The position numbers were made by a program, and so were the translations under genes. From Erythroxylum novogranatense (Eukaryota > Streptophyta > Magnoliopsida > Malpighiales > Erythroxylaceae), in assembly GCA_029891385.1 (NCBI GenBank), contig CM057235.1, positions 23,801,120 to 23,865,119 of the forward strand: a stretch of DNA of 64,000 bases, given 5' to 3'. Positions 1 through 12,029 of this stretch are shown here, piece after piece; positions within the stretch are counted from its first letter, which is position 1, and each line of letters begins with the position of its first letter. The notes under the pieces were generated by a model. The model saw only the letters and a list, made by a program, of their open reading frames with translations. It had not been told where the DNA came from and ran no database searches.

Positions 1-200
1 AATATGAAATGCTACAGTGTACATATTCGATTTTTATGAAATTAAATGAGGAATTCAGTTTTTAAAATATTGTGACATTTATGTATTAATGATGATGCCA
101 TGATTAAGTTAGTGATATAAGTGCTCTAGTATGCCACCCTTATGTATTCAAATATCACTCAGGATGTCGGGTACGTGTCCTGTGAGAGTGGGGTGCTGCA
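1..200 (+). mobile_element. LTR fragment, family B-like, orientation opposite to the other B copies
   Basis: The stretch ends in GGGGTGCTGCA at 200. Read on the reverse strand, it begins like the LTRs at 9879, 50611 and 56959: TG(T/C)A(G/A)CACCCCACTC, then a GACATC block and a GATAT block. It is therefore the terminal end of a B-type LTR inserted in the opposite orientation to the other B copies. The rest lies outside the window. The call rests on this roughly 80-base terminal similarity. Confidence 0.55.
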
Positions 201-872
201 TAGATTGATTGGGTATTTGAATGATGATGATTTTAATGCTCTATTGAATCGTTTTTCATGAAAACCCATTATTAGAATCGAATGCAATACATTATCCTTG
301 TATTTTCGATTCATGTGTAGCGACTAATGATTCGTAATCATTAGTCATAACATAACCTAGACTAAAGGATGCATCGTATGTGGTTCTTACCTTGATTAAT
401 TGATTTTGCTAATTCGTAATGCTACTGCCTAATTAAATCTAGAGATCGTATCCTAGGTTATTCGATGGTTAGGTTTAATTAACAATCGTATCTTGATTAA
501 ACAAAACTTAAGGAAAAACTCGAGTTAATTATTAACTAACAATTAATAGTTGCTAAAAGATGTTTGAGAACAACAAATCCATGAAATATGCTTAATTAGG
601 GTGTAGGCTGAGATCGAACTAAAGAATTGGGTCCTTACCAAATTTCTCACTTTTATCATATTTTTGCATGTTTTCTTTAATTTCTTTTTATTACTCTAGT
701 TTCATTTTATTTTATTCTTTCAAGACCAAAACCCACTGTTAAACCTAAATACCAATTAATTTCATTTCAACAACTTTACACATACTCTCTATCAGATCGA
801 CCTAGACTTGCCGTTGCTATAGTAATAGTTTAGTTATTTTATTTTAACTAACGTTACGACGTGCTGTCAATT
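201..872 (+). mobile_element. Athila-type LTR, 3' end of the 5' LTR
   Basis: Non-coding AT-rich sequence ending at about 869-872, immediately before a decayed tRNA-Asp primer site. The position next to the primer site and the downstream gag-like reading frame are the reasons to call it the end of an upstream LTR of an Athila/Tat-type Ty3/gypsy element on the + strand. The LTR start is not defined because a B-type LTR interrupts it. Confidence 0.5.
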
Positions 873-891
873 TAGGCATCGTTACTAGGGA
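873..891 (+). other. Decayed primer binding site, tRNA-Asp type (Athila/Tat)
   Basis: The sequence TAGGCATCGTTACTAGGGA matches the usual Athila/Tat primer site (TGGCGCCGTTGCCGGGGA) with differences that are nearly all C to T or G to A, several at CpG. The site fixes the element's orientation as + and marks the LTR/internal boundary. Confidence 0.6.
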
Positions 892-1017
892 CTATAGTGT
901 ATTAGTTTTTGTTTGCAATTTAGTTGGTATTTTGTATATATTTGTTCATAATTGATTTCTTTTTAGTTATTTCATGATCTTTTCATTTTTTGTTTTATGT
1001 TTGAAAAAAAAATCGAT

Positions 1018-1151
1018 ATGGACGGAGGTAATTTCTTTTATAACTCATATTCTCAATCCTATAACAATGTTTGGATTAATCAACTTAACTTTTGTTATTG
1101 ATGGGATAATCATCAAAATTATTTCCATAATAGTTTGTAGGACACACAACA
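1018..1151 (+). pseudogene. Athila-type gag-like fragment, 5' part
   Basis: From the ATG at 1018 a frame rich in N, Q, Y and S runs to the insertion point at 1151 with in-frame TGA and TAG codons. It contains a W-I-N-Q...W-D-N-H-Q pattern that resembles the Asn/Gln/Trp-rich part of Athila gag proteins. It lies just downstream of the primer site. The LTR of family C begins at 1152 and breaks the frame. The equivalent downstream fragment resumes at 13656. Identity as gag is an inference from composition and position. Confidence 0.4.
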
Positions 1152-3773
1152 TGTACCACCTATTTACCCCCTGGGAGGATATGTAGATGCTACATAAAAT
1201 AGAACTAAAATAATTGAAAACATACCAAACAGTCACTTACATGCATTCCTTGGAACTTAAGCAAATAAACATTACAATCCATTAGGAGTTATTTTATAAA
1301 CAAAACATAATATACATCATACATATTGAACTTGTCAAAATACATACCGTAAATCCAATTATGACCTATGCTATAGTTATTACAAACCATGCACACAAAA
1401 AATACAAATTCCAATATGTCCCATTACATTAAAAACAACTCAAAAGCAAACTGAACATTTCCAAAAAAACACATTTTCCTTGGCCAGTGCGGTTGTCTTT
1501 GTCCCAATCTTCAAACCTTCACATCAGAATATACATGGAGGCAAAACCACCATGCTAAGCATAAAGGTTAGTAAGGAACAACTAAACAGGATATATAATG
1601 ATAACTATTTCTAACAGTCGTATGACATTCATATGTTTAGAATCTAATCATATCATAAGTAGTCTTTAGTTATTCATATTCAAGAGCAACCTAAACATTA
1701 AATGTCTCAGAATAGTTTATGACTTATTAATACAGAACAAAACATATAAATATCATAACTGAATGTCATTGCTTCAGAATGTAATATCATTGCTTCAGAA
1801 CAGAATGAACAATTCACAAAACAAAACATAATTGTGCCAAAATAGATCAGAACTTGTATCAGATCAGAACTAATCTTATATTAAATCAGAATTTATCTTA
1901 TTTCAAATCACAACTTGTTTATAATAGAATCGAACATGTATCAAAATACAAACCAAGTTAGCTTACTAATCCTTTTTATAGAAGTGGGTAACGAGACCAG
2001 AACAGAAGATACCATGATTAGTATCATAGTACAAGAGAGACTTATGTCCCAGTATCAGAAGAAACTGTTGTGTCAAATATCAGGAGAGACCGAAGTGTTA
2101 ATATCAGGAGACACCTTAATGTCACAGGAGCAGATGTAGACACTTCTAGGCATGCCTATTTACCGACGACTAGAACTTAACAATTTTAAAACAATCTATT
2201 TCAATTTTTAGAATCACAAGAAAATAATGTAGTATATAATATATGTCTTCATTTTATTTTTCTCAAATTGAACATATTCACTCCCTTTTGATCAAACTTA
2301 ATATGCCTTTTAAACATAAGAGTTTTCATCAATATATCAATGAAACATTAGGCCTTTACATATTACATAACATCATAGAAATTCACAAATCACAAACGTC
2401 CATATCCAACTCACATCACATAAAACCCTTGGAACGCATTTGTATTCTTAAGAACTCATTCATCTTGAACATACCATACATTTTAACATTAGACACATTA
2501 TTAATTAATCACACATTCTTTAAGTTATTACCTTAATTAATAGTCTATAACTAGATTAACTTCTACTCAATTAATCTAACATCATCTTGGTTCATTTGCA
2601 ACCTCAATTAAGTTCAATTAAACCATTAATAAGTGCCATAACCTTACATATGTCAACAATTGCAAAAACCAAGTTTTCACCTGCCTAACCCTTTTCCATG
2701 ACCGTGGGAATATGGCTTATAATTTCCACGATCATGGAATGAGTGAATTCTGCTTCCAAAACTTAACTCTTTCATACACCTTCAACTCCCCTTCACCATA
2801 GTTCATCAATTCTACCTTATTCATGCCTCAATTCCATATCAAATTTTTGTCCAAAACCAATTAAAAAATCATTCATTAAGCAACTTACAAATCAATATCG
2901 TCCACACATCAAAACCAAACTAGAAGTTATCATATAAGGATCATTTTCCAGCATTCATTTATCATCATCTTAACATATATTCTATTCAATTCAAGCATCA
3001 AACATTTCATATTATAACATGAAATCAAGTTTAGAATTCCCTTACCTTTTAAACTTCAAATTCCTACTCCAAAGAAGAAAGCCAACTAGACTTCCAAGCA
3101 ACCAAACACAGCTCCTAGACCAAGATGCAAATTTCAACACCAGTAAAACAATAACACAGAAAATAGCAAGACCTACTTCTTACATAGATTCCAAGTGAAG
3201 ATGATCCAAAGTCAAGAAAATTTTCAAAAGTTGAGATGGAATGAGAAGTTTCGGTGGTGAGAAGAAAAGGATAGAGAAAAGGCAACAAAAACACCAAAAT
3301 GAGCTGGAATGAATCTGTATTTGTCTAAACCTTGTGATGCAAGTTGTCCTCATTTTGAAAGGGAAAATTGAACATATGAAAGAGTGCTACTTGTCCTTCA
3401 ATGAAGCCATCTACATGTCTTCATGTGTGGCTACAAAATATCACAATTCAATTAGGCTACTTGTCACTCAACCAATGTTGCCAAATGTCAATGCATCAGC
3501 TATACCAAATGCCACTAACTCATAGGCTTAATCATTCTAATTTTCATATATCAACTTGTCTTGACACTTGATTATTTTACTGTTCCAAATGTACATTTTA
3601 ATACCTCAATTCTCTAATGGTGTTAGTTAATTCTACTTCACTAAGTATAATCCATCAAACCAAAATTCAAGTCATATACAATTCTCAATCATATCGAAAT
3701 TTTTAACAACTACCATACATGTACTTTCATGAACATGTAACATTCCAAATAGGGTACAATTTGGGGCCTTACA
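1152..3773 (-). mobile_element. LTR of family C (left copy, 3' LTR of a minus-strand element)
   Basis: This 2.6-kb LTR starts TGTACCACC and ends GGGGCCTTACA. It matches, in reverse complement, the solo LTR at 14533-17112, and its right 1.6 kb matches 12030-13655 in the same orientation. A polypurine tract adjoins its right end (3774-3790), so it is the 3' LTR of an element read on the minus strand. The short ORFs inside (for example 1915-2139 and 2243-2536) are not conserved as proteins and I regard them as chance frames. Confidence 0.8.
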
Positions 3774-3790
3774 ATTCTTTCCCCCTTAAA
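3774..3790 (-). other. Polypurine tract of element C
   Basis: The minus strand reads AAGGGGGAAAGAAT directly before the LTR start TGTAAGGCCCC. This is the expected plus-strand priming site of an LTR retrotransposon and confirms the minus orientation of element C. Confidence 0.7.
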
Positions 3791-5655
3791 AGAATTCTTT
3801 CCTCGAAATTCTTACTTGATGAGAATAGTTAAGGATACTCAGCTCTCATGGTCTCTTTTAGTCCTATGTTGCTTCCTCGAGTCTATAATGTTGCCAGAGT
3901 ACTTTCACCAAAGGTTTTTGTTTGTCCTTGAGTCATCGAACTTCTCTGGCTAAAATAGGCACAAGCCCTTTCTTATATAACAAATATAGTTGTATTTGAA
4001 TTTCTTACACAGGAATATTATGTGTATCATTAGATCAATATTTTCTTAATATGGAAACATGAAACACATCGTGCAACTTGGTCAACTCTCCAGGAAGAGC
4101 TAATTGATAAGCTACTGGTCCAACTCTCTTAAGAATCTTATAAGGAATGATGTATTATGAACTAAGCTTACCTTTCTTCCCAAATTGAAGTATGTGTTTC
4201 CATGGTGATACTTTCAAGAATACCTTATCTCCTACCTGATACTCAATATTAGGGGTGTTCATGGTAGGGTAACTTTGACCGCTCAGAATAACTAACGAAC
4301 TCGAACTCGAATGTCGTTTCGGTAATTTCACGAACTTGAACCTGAACCTAAACCTAAAGAACCTATATGATCGGTTAACCTATTTTCAGGTTCGGTTCTT
4401 AGGGTAACCAGAACCTATTCATGTCAACATATATGACAAAAAATTATAAAACTAATTGGCGAAAACAAATAAAAATTATTCATAAAAGTATGCATATAAA
4501 ATTTATCAAAGATTAATCCAATATGTTAAACTCAAGCAAAGTAAAAATAAGCTAAACAATATCTTATAAAAGATCCATACTAGAAAAAAAGATAAAATAT
4601 TAAACATTGTTTAATGTTTATAATATCTCATAAATATCTAAGCTAATATATGTACCTTAAAAACTAAAATTGTAGGATTTCTTAATAAATGTGTTTTACA
4701 CTTATTAATTTCTTTAATTAATCTCTAAATGATTATATTATTTTAGTCAATGAATTTTTCTATTAATAGTTTAATACTTTGACAGATATTAATTAATATT
4801 TGAAGTAGAAATATTGAGTGTTATGCATTAGTTGTTACTTATAATAACAATGTTCAAGATTAACATTTAATAACATAAAATTAAAATAGTTTTTCCTTTT
4901 CTTCTATTTTTACTCAAGAATAAATATAGTAAATACTAGTGAATTTATTATTATTAATATCCTCATAAATTATATCCAAATATATGATAGGTTTTTTAGT
5001 GTTTCACCTTTCAGTTCGAGTTTAAACTAGAATCATGAGTTAGAAACCTGAACCTGAACCATGAACCTGATTTTTCAGGTTTGGTTCGAACCGAACCTAA
5101 ACTCAGGTTCAGTTAACCTTGTTTACAGGTTCGGTTCATACGGTTCAGGTCCGGTTTACAAGTTCATGGGTTTTCTTGAACACCCCTACTCAATATCTCT
5201 TGGTGATACTTTCAAGAATACCTTATCTCCTACCTGATACTCAATATCTCTTCTTTTTAGATCAGCATAGGATTTCTACCTATCACTGACATCCTTTTAG
5301 CTTTTTCGAATAACTTGAACTTTTTCTTTAATATCTTTCATAGTATCAGGCCCAATCATTTTGTTTTCACTTAATTCAGCCCAACAAACTGGAGTTCTAC
5401 ACTTCCTACCGTATAGAGCTTCATATGGCGCCATGCCAATACTAGTCTAATAACTGTTATTGTAAACGAACTCCATTAGAGCAATACAATTATCCTAACT
5501 TCCCGAAAATTATAGCAAATAAACCTAAAGCATATCTTCTAATATTTGGATAACCCATTCAGATTGTCCATCTATCTGGGGGATGGAAAGCGATACTAAA
5601 CTTGACTTGACTGCCCAAAGCCTTTTGCAGACTTTTCTAGAATCCAGAAGTAATG
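3791..5655 (-). pseudogene. Degenerate Ty3/gypsy pol (integrase and C-terminal part), element C
   Basis: Reverse translation of about 5310-5700 gives recognisable integrase text: a YNNSY segment, M-A-P-Y-E-A-L-Y-G-R, and C-R-T-P-V-C-W-A-E. About 3980-4250 continues into the region after integrase, with V-G-D-K-V-F-L-K and F-G-K-K-G-K-L. Stops and frameshifts are frequent and no long ORF survives. The hAT element at 4250-5188 splits it. The upstream part (RT, protease, gag) is missing because the frame runs into the LTR B' fragment at about 5656. Confidence 0.75.
4250..5188. mobile_element. hAT-type DNA transposon, non-autonomous, 939 bp
   Basis: The ends are inverted repeats: TAGGGGTGTTCA at the left and TGAACACCCCTA at the right. 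They are flanked by a perfect 8-bp target duplication CTCAATAT (4242-4249 and 5189-5196), the hAT signature. Sub-terminal regions are packed with GAACCTGAACC-type repeats in both orientations. The centre is AT-rich and has no transposase frame, so the element needs a partner for movement. It sits inside the pol remnant of element C and is therefore younger than C. Confidence 0.85.
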
Positions 5656-6113
5656 AAAGAAACCCTAATAAATGAAATCTTTAACCCATTCAATTCCAAA
5701 AGGCTCCAATTATAATCCCAAAATCATTTACCTCAATTTTTAGTGCCATTGGACAGAAATATTCGGTACCGGAAACCAATCGGTCCACCGCGTGGCAATT
5801 TTTTCAGTCCGAAAATTCTCCCCGAAAATTTCTAGATTTTTTTTTTGAAATTACCTAAAAATGTAAAACACACATAAATCACTCCAATTTAATTTTTCAA
5901 ACACAATTATCACATCAAGCACACAAAATTACATTTAGACCCATATGCCAGGAAATGTCATGAATGCATGTACAATCATGTGCATGTGCAAGAATTTCCA
6001 TTCATATAATTATAGAGGCTATATGATGCATGTTCATGCCGAGATATATTTACACTCGCCTAACCTGTCCCAAATGACCAAATTATCCTTCATATCGGTG
6101 ATGGGATGTTACA
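5656..6113 (-). mobile_element. LTR B' fragment (right-hand 458 bp only)
   Basis: This stretch matches about 11590-12029 closely. It ends GATGGGATGTTACA at 6113 and is followed by a purine-rich priming tract on the minus strand (AGGAGGAGAGAAT, 6114-6127). It is the surviving end of the 3' LTR of element B'; the rest of that LTR is deleted at the junction with the pol remnant of C. Confidence 0.75.
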
Positions 6114-9100
6114 ATTCTCTCCTCCTAAATAAAAATTTTGTCCTTGAAATTCTTATATGATTGATCAGGAAGGCAGGGGAATTGTTTCGTTCATTACTTC
6201 TCCGTTTCCCATTTATTTCACTACTCGACTAATTTCTGTTAATTGACTATAGTCAATGCAATGAATTACCCTTTTACTTTCTTCAAATACCTCACTATCA
6301 TAACTGTTTCCTCATGATTACTCACAAATCGTCACTCTCGGCATCAATAGCACATATATGTCGCATCATAACAATATTTTCTAACCTTATCCATGTAACC
6401 CTGTGTGACTCCGAAACATCTCTGATGGTTTATACCGACTTACCAATCCATAGTTCGACGCACACCATAGTTGCATATAGCCCAATTTAGGTCGACTTTG
6501 GTTTCCCCTCTTTACTCCTTTATCTCCATCTAAGTGCATCTTGGCCGAGGTGATACTCTTCGAAATATTTCATCTTTCGCTTCTTAGTTTGCATCTCTTT
6601 ATTATTAAACCACTAATCTCATGAGATTCATAACCTCAATGTCAATCTGTTCAACTCATTTGTCATTAACTTGGATCACTTAGCGCCTATTACAGATTCA
6701 TTTCACTCATCAACATTATCTCAAGTCAATCATGGTCTTCAACCATTTTTAGGCCCTGTTCACTTCAATATAGGGGTGAACAACTCCTTTTTGTTGTATG
6801 ATACCTTCTACACTATTCAAATGGTGTCACCAATATAACGATTGTTATGTCCGCAATTAATTTGAACTATACATCAATCTCATGTCCCCATGAACTCCAA
6901 AAATATTAGCTTTACACTTATCACTTATAGTCAAGTCTGTTGGTAATTCCAACATATAATCACTCGGCTTTACACTCTAAACCATCTATTATCCTTTTGA
7001 TGTACTCTTACTAGAACATAAAGCTTCGATTGTTTCTTGTGTTTTCTCTAACAGTTTCTCTATCAGGTAGTGCACATACTTCTTAATCCAATCATAAATA
7101 TCATTTTCTCAAAAGTTGGTTTCATGTTCAATTCCTCGATAAGGTTCGCAAATTCTAAATCTTCAATTTGGGCTTTGCCAACCCATTTATACGCACCTGA
7201 CCTGGAATTCCAATAGCTAATACTACTTCCTTTTTGCCTCCTTTTTAGGTCGACATTTGGCACTCAGTATTACACTAGGTTTGATAACCTTCTCATCTAA
7301 ATTTGTGTTATTATACTATGAAATTTTCCATTCAATACATTGAAGTGCAGCACTCGCTTTAGTAGGAAGTATTCAATTGCATAAGCCCTTTCAATTCTTT
7401 CGAACCCACAAAATACCTCAATCGTTATCGATTTGCATATTCATAGACATATCCAAAATATTTCTGCATTTAATAGTGTCTACGAAATCAAAGCAATTCC
7501 TAGTACCACAAATTTCAAGTCATCAATCCAAATGCAGCCCATGAGGTTATACTTGTTCCTAGGTACATAAAACCACTTTACACTATTTCAACATATTGTA
7601 CCATAATCTTTACTGGAACACTTCGTTATATATTGTAAAATCTCCAAATTGAAGTGATACAATCAATACCCGAGTTCTTACATTCAGCAGTCATACGATT
7701 CACATGTTTTTCCTCAAACAGTTTTGTCACAGAGCTAAGACCAAAAAACCTTTAACACCTTTTGGGTGTATCCAATATACAACTAGTTCTAAATAACTCC
7801 AAATCCCATATATATATTCCTTGCAATCACTTCTATCTGCATTAAGTCTGCCAATGTGCCATGTTCAACTATGAGACCACCCACAATTTATTTGCTCAAG
7901 CTAAGATTCACTTTTATGAAGCTTCCATGATATATATGTAAGATTTCCTCAAATATTCAAATTATTCTTCTCCAGTTTTCCAAATACATTCCATATCTCG
8001 TTATGATCCTAGTCACTAACCAATCCAAACACAATGAAGACACTCTACTCTTCACTAGTATAACACTGTCAGGGGCATTGTTATCTTTGACAATTACAAC
8101 CAAAAACTCCTTATATCCATGATTGATTCTCATAACTAGGTATCGGTTTTTCCCCCAATGAGGTAAAAATTCTCTTATATTTTTCTCAATTTTCCAACTG
8201 GCTTCTTCTCTCGAATGATTTTCTCAATTCATTTAATTTCTCTCAAGTTTCACATTGACGTGTTCTGACGTCTGTTCATTTACACTAGTTTCTCCACATA
8301 CTTCAATTTATTTGCAATCTTTATTTCCTGGGTTGGTAACACATTTGTCAGATCAAAGTTGTATCTCCTGAACATATTGACACATAATATAACGGGAACC
8401 TATATTTTCCTCATATTCGTAATTAATGTCTCCTTAATTCGATAATCTGTGATTGTCGGATCCTTTACATCAAACACAATGCATACCTTCTCAGTAGCAT
8501 ATCCTACCTCTTACGCTTTAGGGCTCCAATAATCATTTTGAATTCATTTCATTTTTATATCTGATTTGTCCTTTCATTGATCATTTTTAAATTGAATCAT
8601 CTGATCGACTTAACCCAATTCAGGGAAATTCTTCTTTGAAAGAAGATTTCTTGCTACTTTCATCGATACTGCTCATGGAATTCCTACTCATCAACTGTCG
8701 TCACCATTTCTTGTCGGCCATTCTCAATGCCTTAGGAAATCAATTTTAGCTATTCATAATATCCCATGAAGATCAATTTATGCCATAACTCATATAATCA
8801 GAACATCCTTTTTAATAAGGTTCATTGAAGTATATACCATCAAAATCATTACATCTATCGAGAGACAAATGTAGGACAACTCACCAATTAGTCACTTATG
8901 CTAAGGATACCTTGATCTCATTTGATTTTTGACAACACTTCCCTTTTTGCACCTGTCCTCGATCGTGAGGATTTTTCCATGATCATAGCCTCCTCCTTTT
9001 TTTTAACCATCTCAATTCATTCCTAATTGATCACTATTAGCACTTTCACTTCTTATTCTAACTCATATTGGACTTTAAACGATAGGAACTATGACTAGCA

Positions 9101-9878
9101 ATTAGTCACTAATTCACCGATTGCTTCCGATATCATCTCCACACATATAATACATATATGCTTAATATTTTCACTTACCATGGTGCTCCCCTTATCAGAT
9201 GTGCATTCACATAGGCAACTCAACTGAACCTTGACAACCTTTTCATCTACTATTATCATCGTTTCATTATTTCATCATACCCACGTATACTCACAATCAA
9301 TTCAAAATCATAGTTGCATAATTATCCTGAAATTTTGATTTCCCACTAACATATTCTGACATAGTCATAAACTCTTATCACGATAATCAAACAACCAGTC
9401 CAAGCCCAATTGCAGCCTCTCTAGCTCATAGAAAATTTTGGTTTCATCCAACTTTGTTTATACACTTTCAATCTTGCCATTTCTAACATATCTCTATTTT
9501 CCTCTATCAATCCACAACTATATATTTATATCTATCCCACATTCAAGGATAAACCCCAGTATAACACTGATGTTGTATTTCATAATACATCCACCAATAC
9601 CAATACACTTAATCTTCATTTGTCATATCGAACCATACACTTTTTCTTATTCCATGATATCCAAAACTTCCATTTATCACATTCTAACATATCATCATTT
9701 TCCTCACTATTGCTAACCGCTTAAACAATTAATACATGCTCATGCATGTGACTCATATGCTAGACTGGGGATCAGTTGCCACTGTCTGTCGTGACATGAC
9801 TTAAATGCATGTAACTTGACCCATATTTCAAAAACGGCCCATATAAGATAGTACTTCTAGGCTCTGATACTACCTAAA
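6114..9878 (-). pseudogene. Internal region of element B', heavily degenerate
   Basis: These 3.8 kb have no long ORF on either strand. The region aligns piecewise with the internal region of element B (53678-56958), for example around 6490-6570 against 53940-54030, so the two share an ancestor. Around 8230-8400 the minus strand holds a weak echo of the end of gypsy pol (M-F-R-R-Y then a V-E-K-L-V segment). It is bounded by a polypurine tract at 6114 and a mutated tRNA-Met primer site at 9860-9874. The 66-codon minus ORF at 7063-7263 is not recognised. Confidence 0.6.
9860..9874 (-). other. Primer binding site, tRNA-iMet type (one mismatch region), element B'
   Basis: The minus strand reads GGTAGTATCAGAGCC, compared with the usual TGGTATCAGAGC core. 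It lies four bases from the LTR start at 9879. This places the 5' LTR on the right and the element on the minus strand. Confidence 0.65.
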
Positions 9879-12029
9879 TGTAACACCCCACTCCCACACG
9901 ACCCGAACCTGACATCGAGGGTGATATCCGAGCCCGTGCCCTGCGAGTGTGGTGTGCTACATCACTCAGTCAAAACTCCGTATACATTTTTTTGACACAT
10001 ACACACACATTATATATTATGCGGAAAACAATTTACATAAACAATTCAATGGCCTCGGGGGCCCTTTTCATAAATACAATTTAATTCAGTCTGTTGACTT
10101 TAAAACATGACCTAATCATTTGTACAAAATTCCGAAAAACACAATTATTTTCAGACACTACTGCAGACGCGAACTGATCCCGACCTTTTATCTCACTCAT
10201 ATGTGGTTGCTATACGCCCGTTGCCTAACGGGGTATTCTTCTGGGTCCTGAAAAATAATTGCAAATTTTGGGTGAGTTTTGTGAACTCAGTGAGGTAACC
10301 ATCATCGATGGTTCACTCAATTCATGCAACTCATCAATTCACATAACATATATTTTCATTGTTGCATGTCTGATCACATTTCACAATTTCACTTGAGTTT
10401 AGACAATTTGATGCATTTCATTCGATTAGACATTCATAACCAATTGATTTCATACAACACGCAAGCATAATACAATTGTTTCATAATCTACTTTCAGAAA
10501 TACCACATGATTATTATCATATCAGTATATGGCATTTTTCCTTTCATTCAACCAAATAGATCAAATCAAACGCAACATGTAACACTTTTTTTTTATTTCG
10601 GTGTTGTGACCGAACGCCTGAAACTGTCCCAATAAGGGAACATTAATCATTGAGCCAGAGGCTCTAAAACTGTCCCAATAAGGGCACATTAATCGTTGAG
10701 CCAGATGCTCTGAACTGTCCCAATATGGGCGCATTAATCGTTGAGCCTGAGGCTCTGAATCACTGTAGGGCTCGAGGCCCAAATATAAACGTTGAGCTTG
10801 TAGTTCTCGGTGGCATTTCGGTCACAATCTGTATTATCTCGATCATGCCTTGTATGCATGGAATGCATAGGTCAAAATGAAACCATATCAATATCACAAT
10901 CATTCTCAATTATCACATTCAACCAATTAGTTCACAATTTTTCACATTAAAATCACACTCACATTTGATCACATTTAAAACATAGAGTTCCACAGCACTT
11001 CTATGTCATAATCTTCAAATACATCGGACACCTTCGGTCTAGAATCCAGTCATAAACAAGCGCACAAGCCCACCATTATTCTCCACAGTCTTATAAGTGC
11101 AAAATATAAACAATTAATAATCGAGAAACCATCTAAGTTACTCACCAAATAGCTTCCGAGCTAATGCCGAGAAGTCTTGGCAACGTCCGTGGAATGACAT
11201 TCCAATTGTGCCTCTAAATAAGCTTCAAATCTTTAATGCTTCCAATCTTCAAACCAATTACAACTTCCTACTTTCTCCTCCTCATGCAAGACATCATCTT
11301 ACTCTCAACAACATACACATCATCATCATGTAAAGGAGGTAGAAAGCTTGAGTGTGTGAAAGCACTTAAGATAGGAGGAGAATAGCAATTTAGCTAGAGG
11401 AAGTAAGGAAAACCAATGAAGAAAAAGGAGAAGGAGGTTTCGAATGGGTGAAGGAGAAGAGGCTTTAGAAGTGTCGTGAATGTGTAGGAAGTGTAGGACA
11501 AAAACAAGCATTAAATGAGTTAAAGATGAGTCATCAAGACACTTGTCATTTAAAGAAGAAAAAGACAAAAACTCATTTAATATTATTTAATGAAAGAAAC
11601 CCTAATAAATGAAATCTTTAACCCATTCAATTCCAAATGGCTCCAATTATAATCCCAAAATCATTTACCTCAATTTCCAGTGCCATTGGACAGAAATTTT
11701 CAGTACCGAAAACCAATCGGTCCACCGCGTGGCGATTTTTCCGGTCTGAAAATTCTCTCCGAAAATTTCCAGAATTTTTTTTTGAAATTCCCTAAAAATG
11801 TAAAACACACATAAATCACTCCAATTTAATTTTTCAAACACAATTATCACATCAAGCACAAAAATTTATATTTAGACCTATATGCCGGGAAATGTCATGA
11901 ATGCATGTACAATCATGTGCATGTGCAAGAATTTCCATTCATATAATTATAGAGGCTATATGATGCATGTTCATGTCGAGATATATTTACACTCACCTAA
12001 CCCGTCCCAAATGAACAAATTACCCTTCC
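9879..12029 (-). mobile_element. LTR B' (5' LTR), lacking its last bases
   Basis: The LTR starts TGTAACACCCCACTC and shares with LTR B the GACATCGAGGGTGATATCCGAGC block, the TAACGGGGTA block and the CATCGATGGTTCACTC block. It stops at about 12029, some 25 bases short of the terminal GGGATGTTACA seen at 6113, where family C LTR sequence takes over. The interior is non-coding, apart from an unrecognised 80-codon minus ORF at 11326-11568. Confidence 0.75.
10620..10760. repeat. Three 46-bp tandem repeats in LTR B'
   Basis: The unit contains AACTGTCCCAATA, then ATTAATCGTTGAGCC and GAGGCTCTGA. It recurs at about 10621, 10667 and 10713 with small changes. LTR B carries a different triple repeat at the equivalent place, just after a CGGTGT(C/T)GTGACCGAGCGCC block. 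Repeats at this position suggest an enhancer-like part of the LTR; that is inference. Confidence 0.7.

Noticed and set aside
5945..6160. ORF shared between 5945 and 11882
   Set aside because: Both lie in copies of LTR B'; the frames diverge at the end of the shared sequence.
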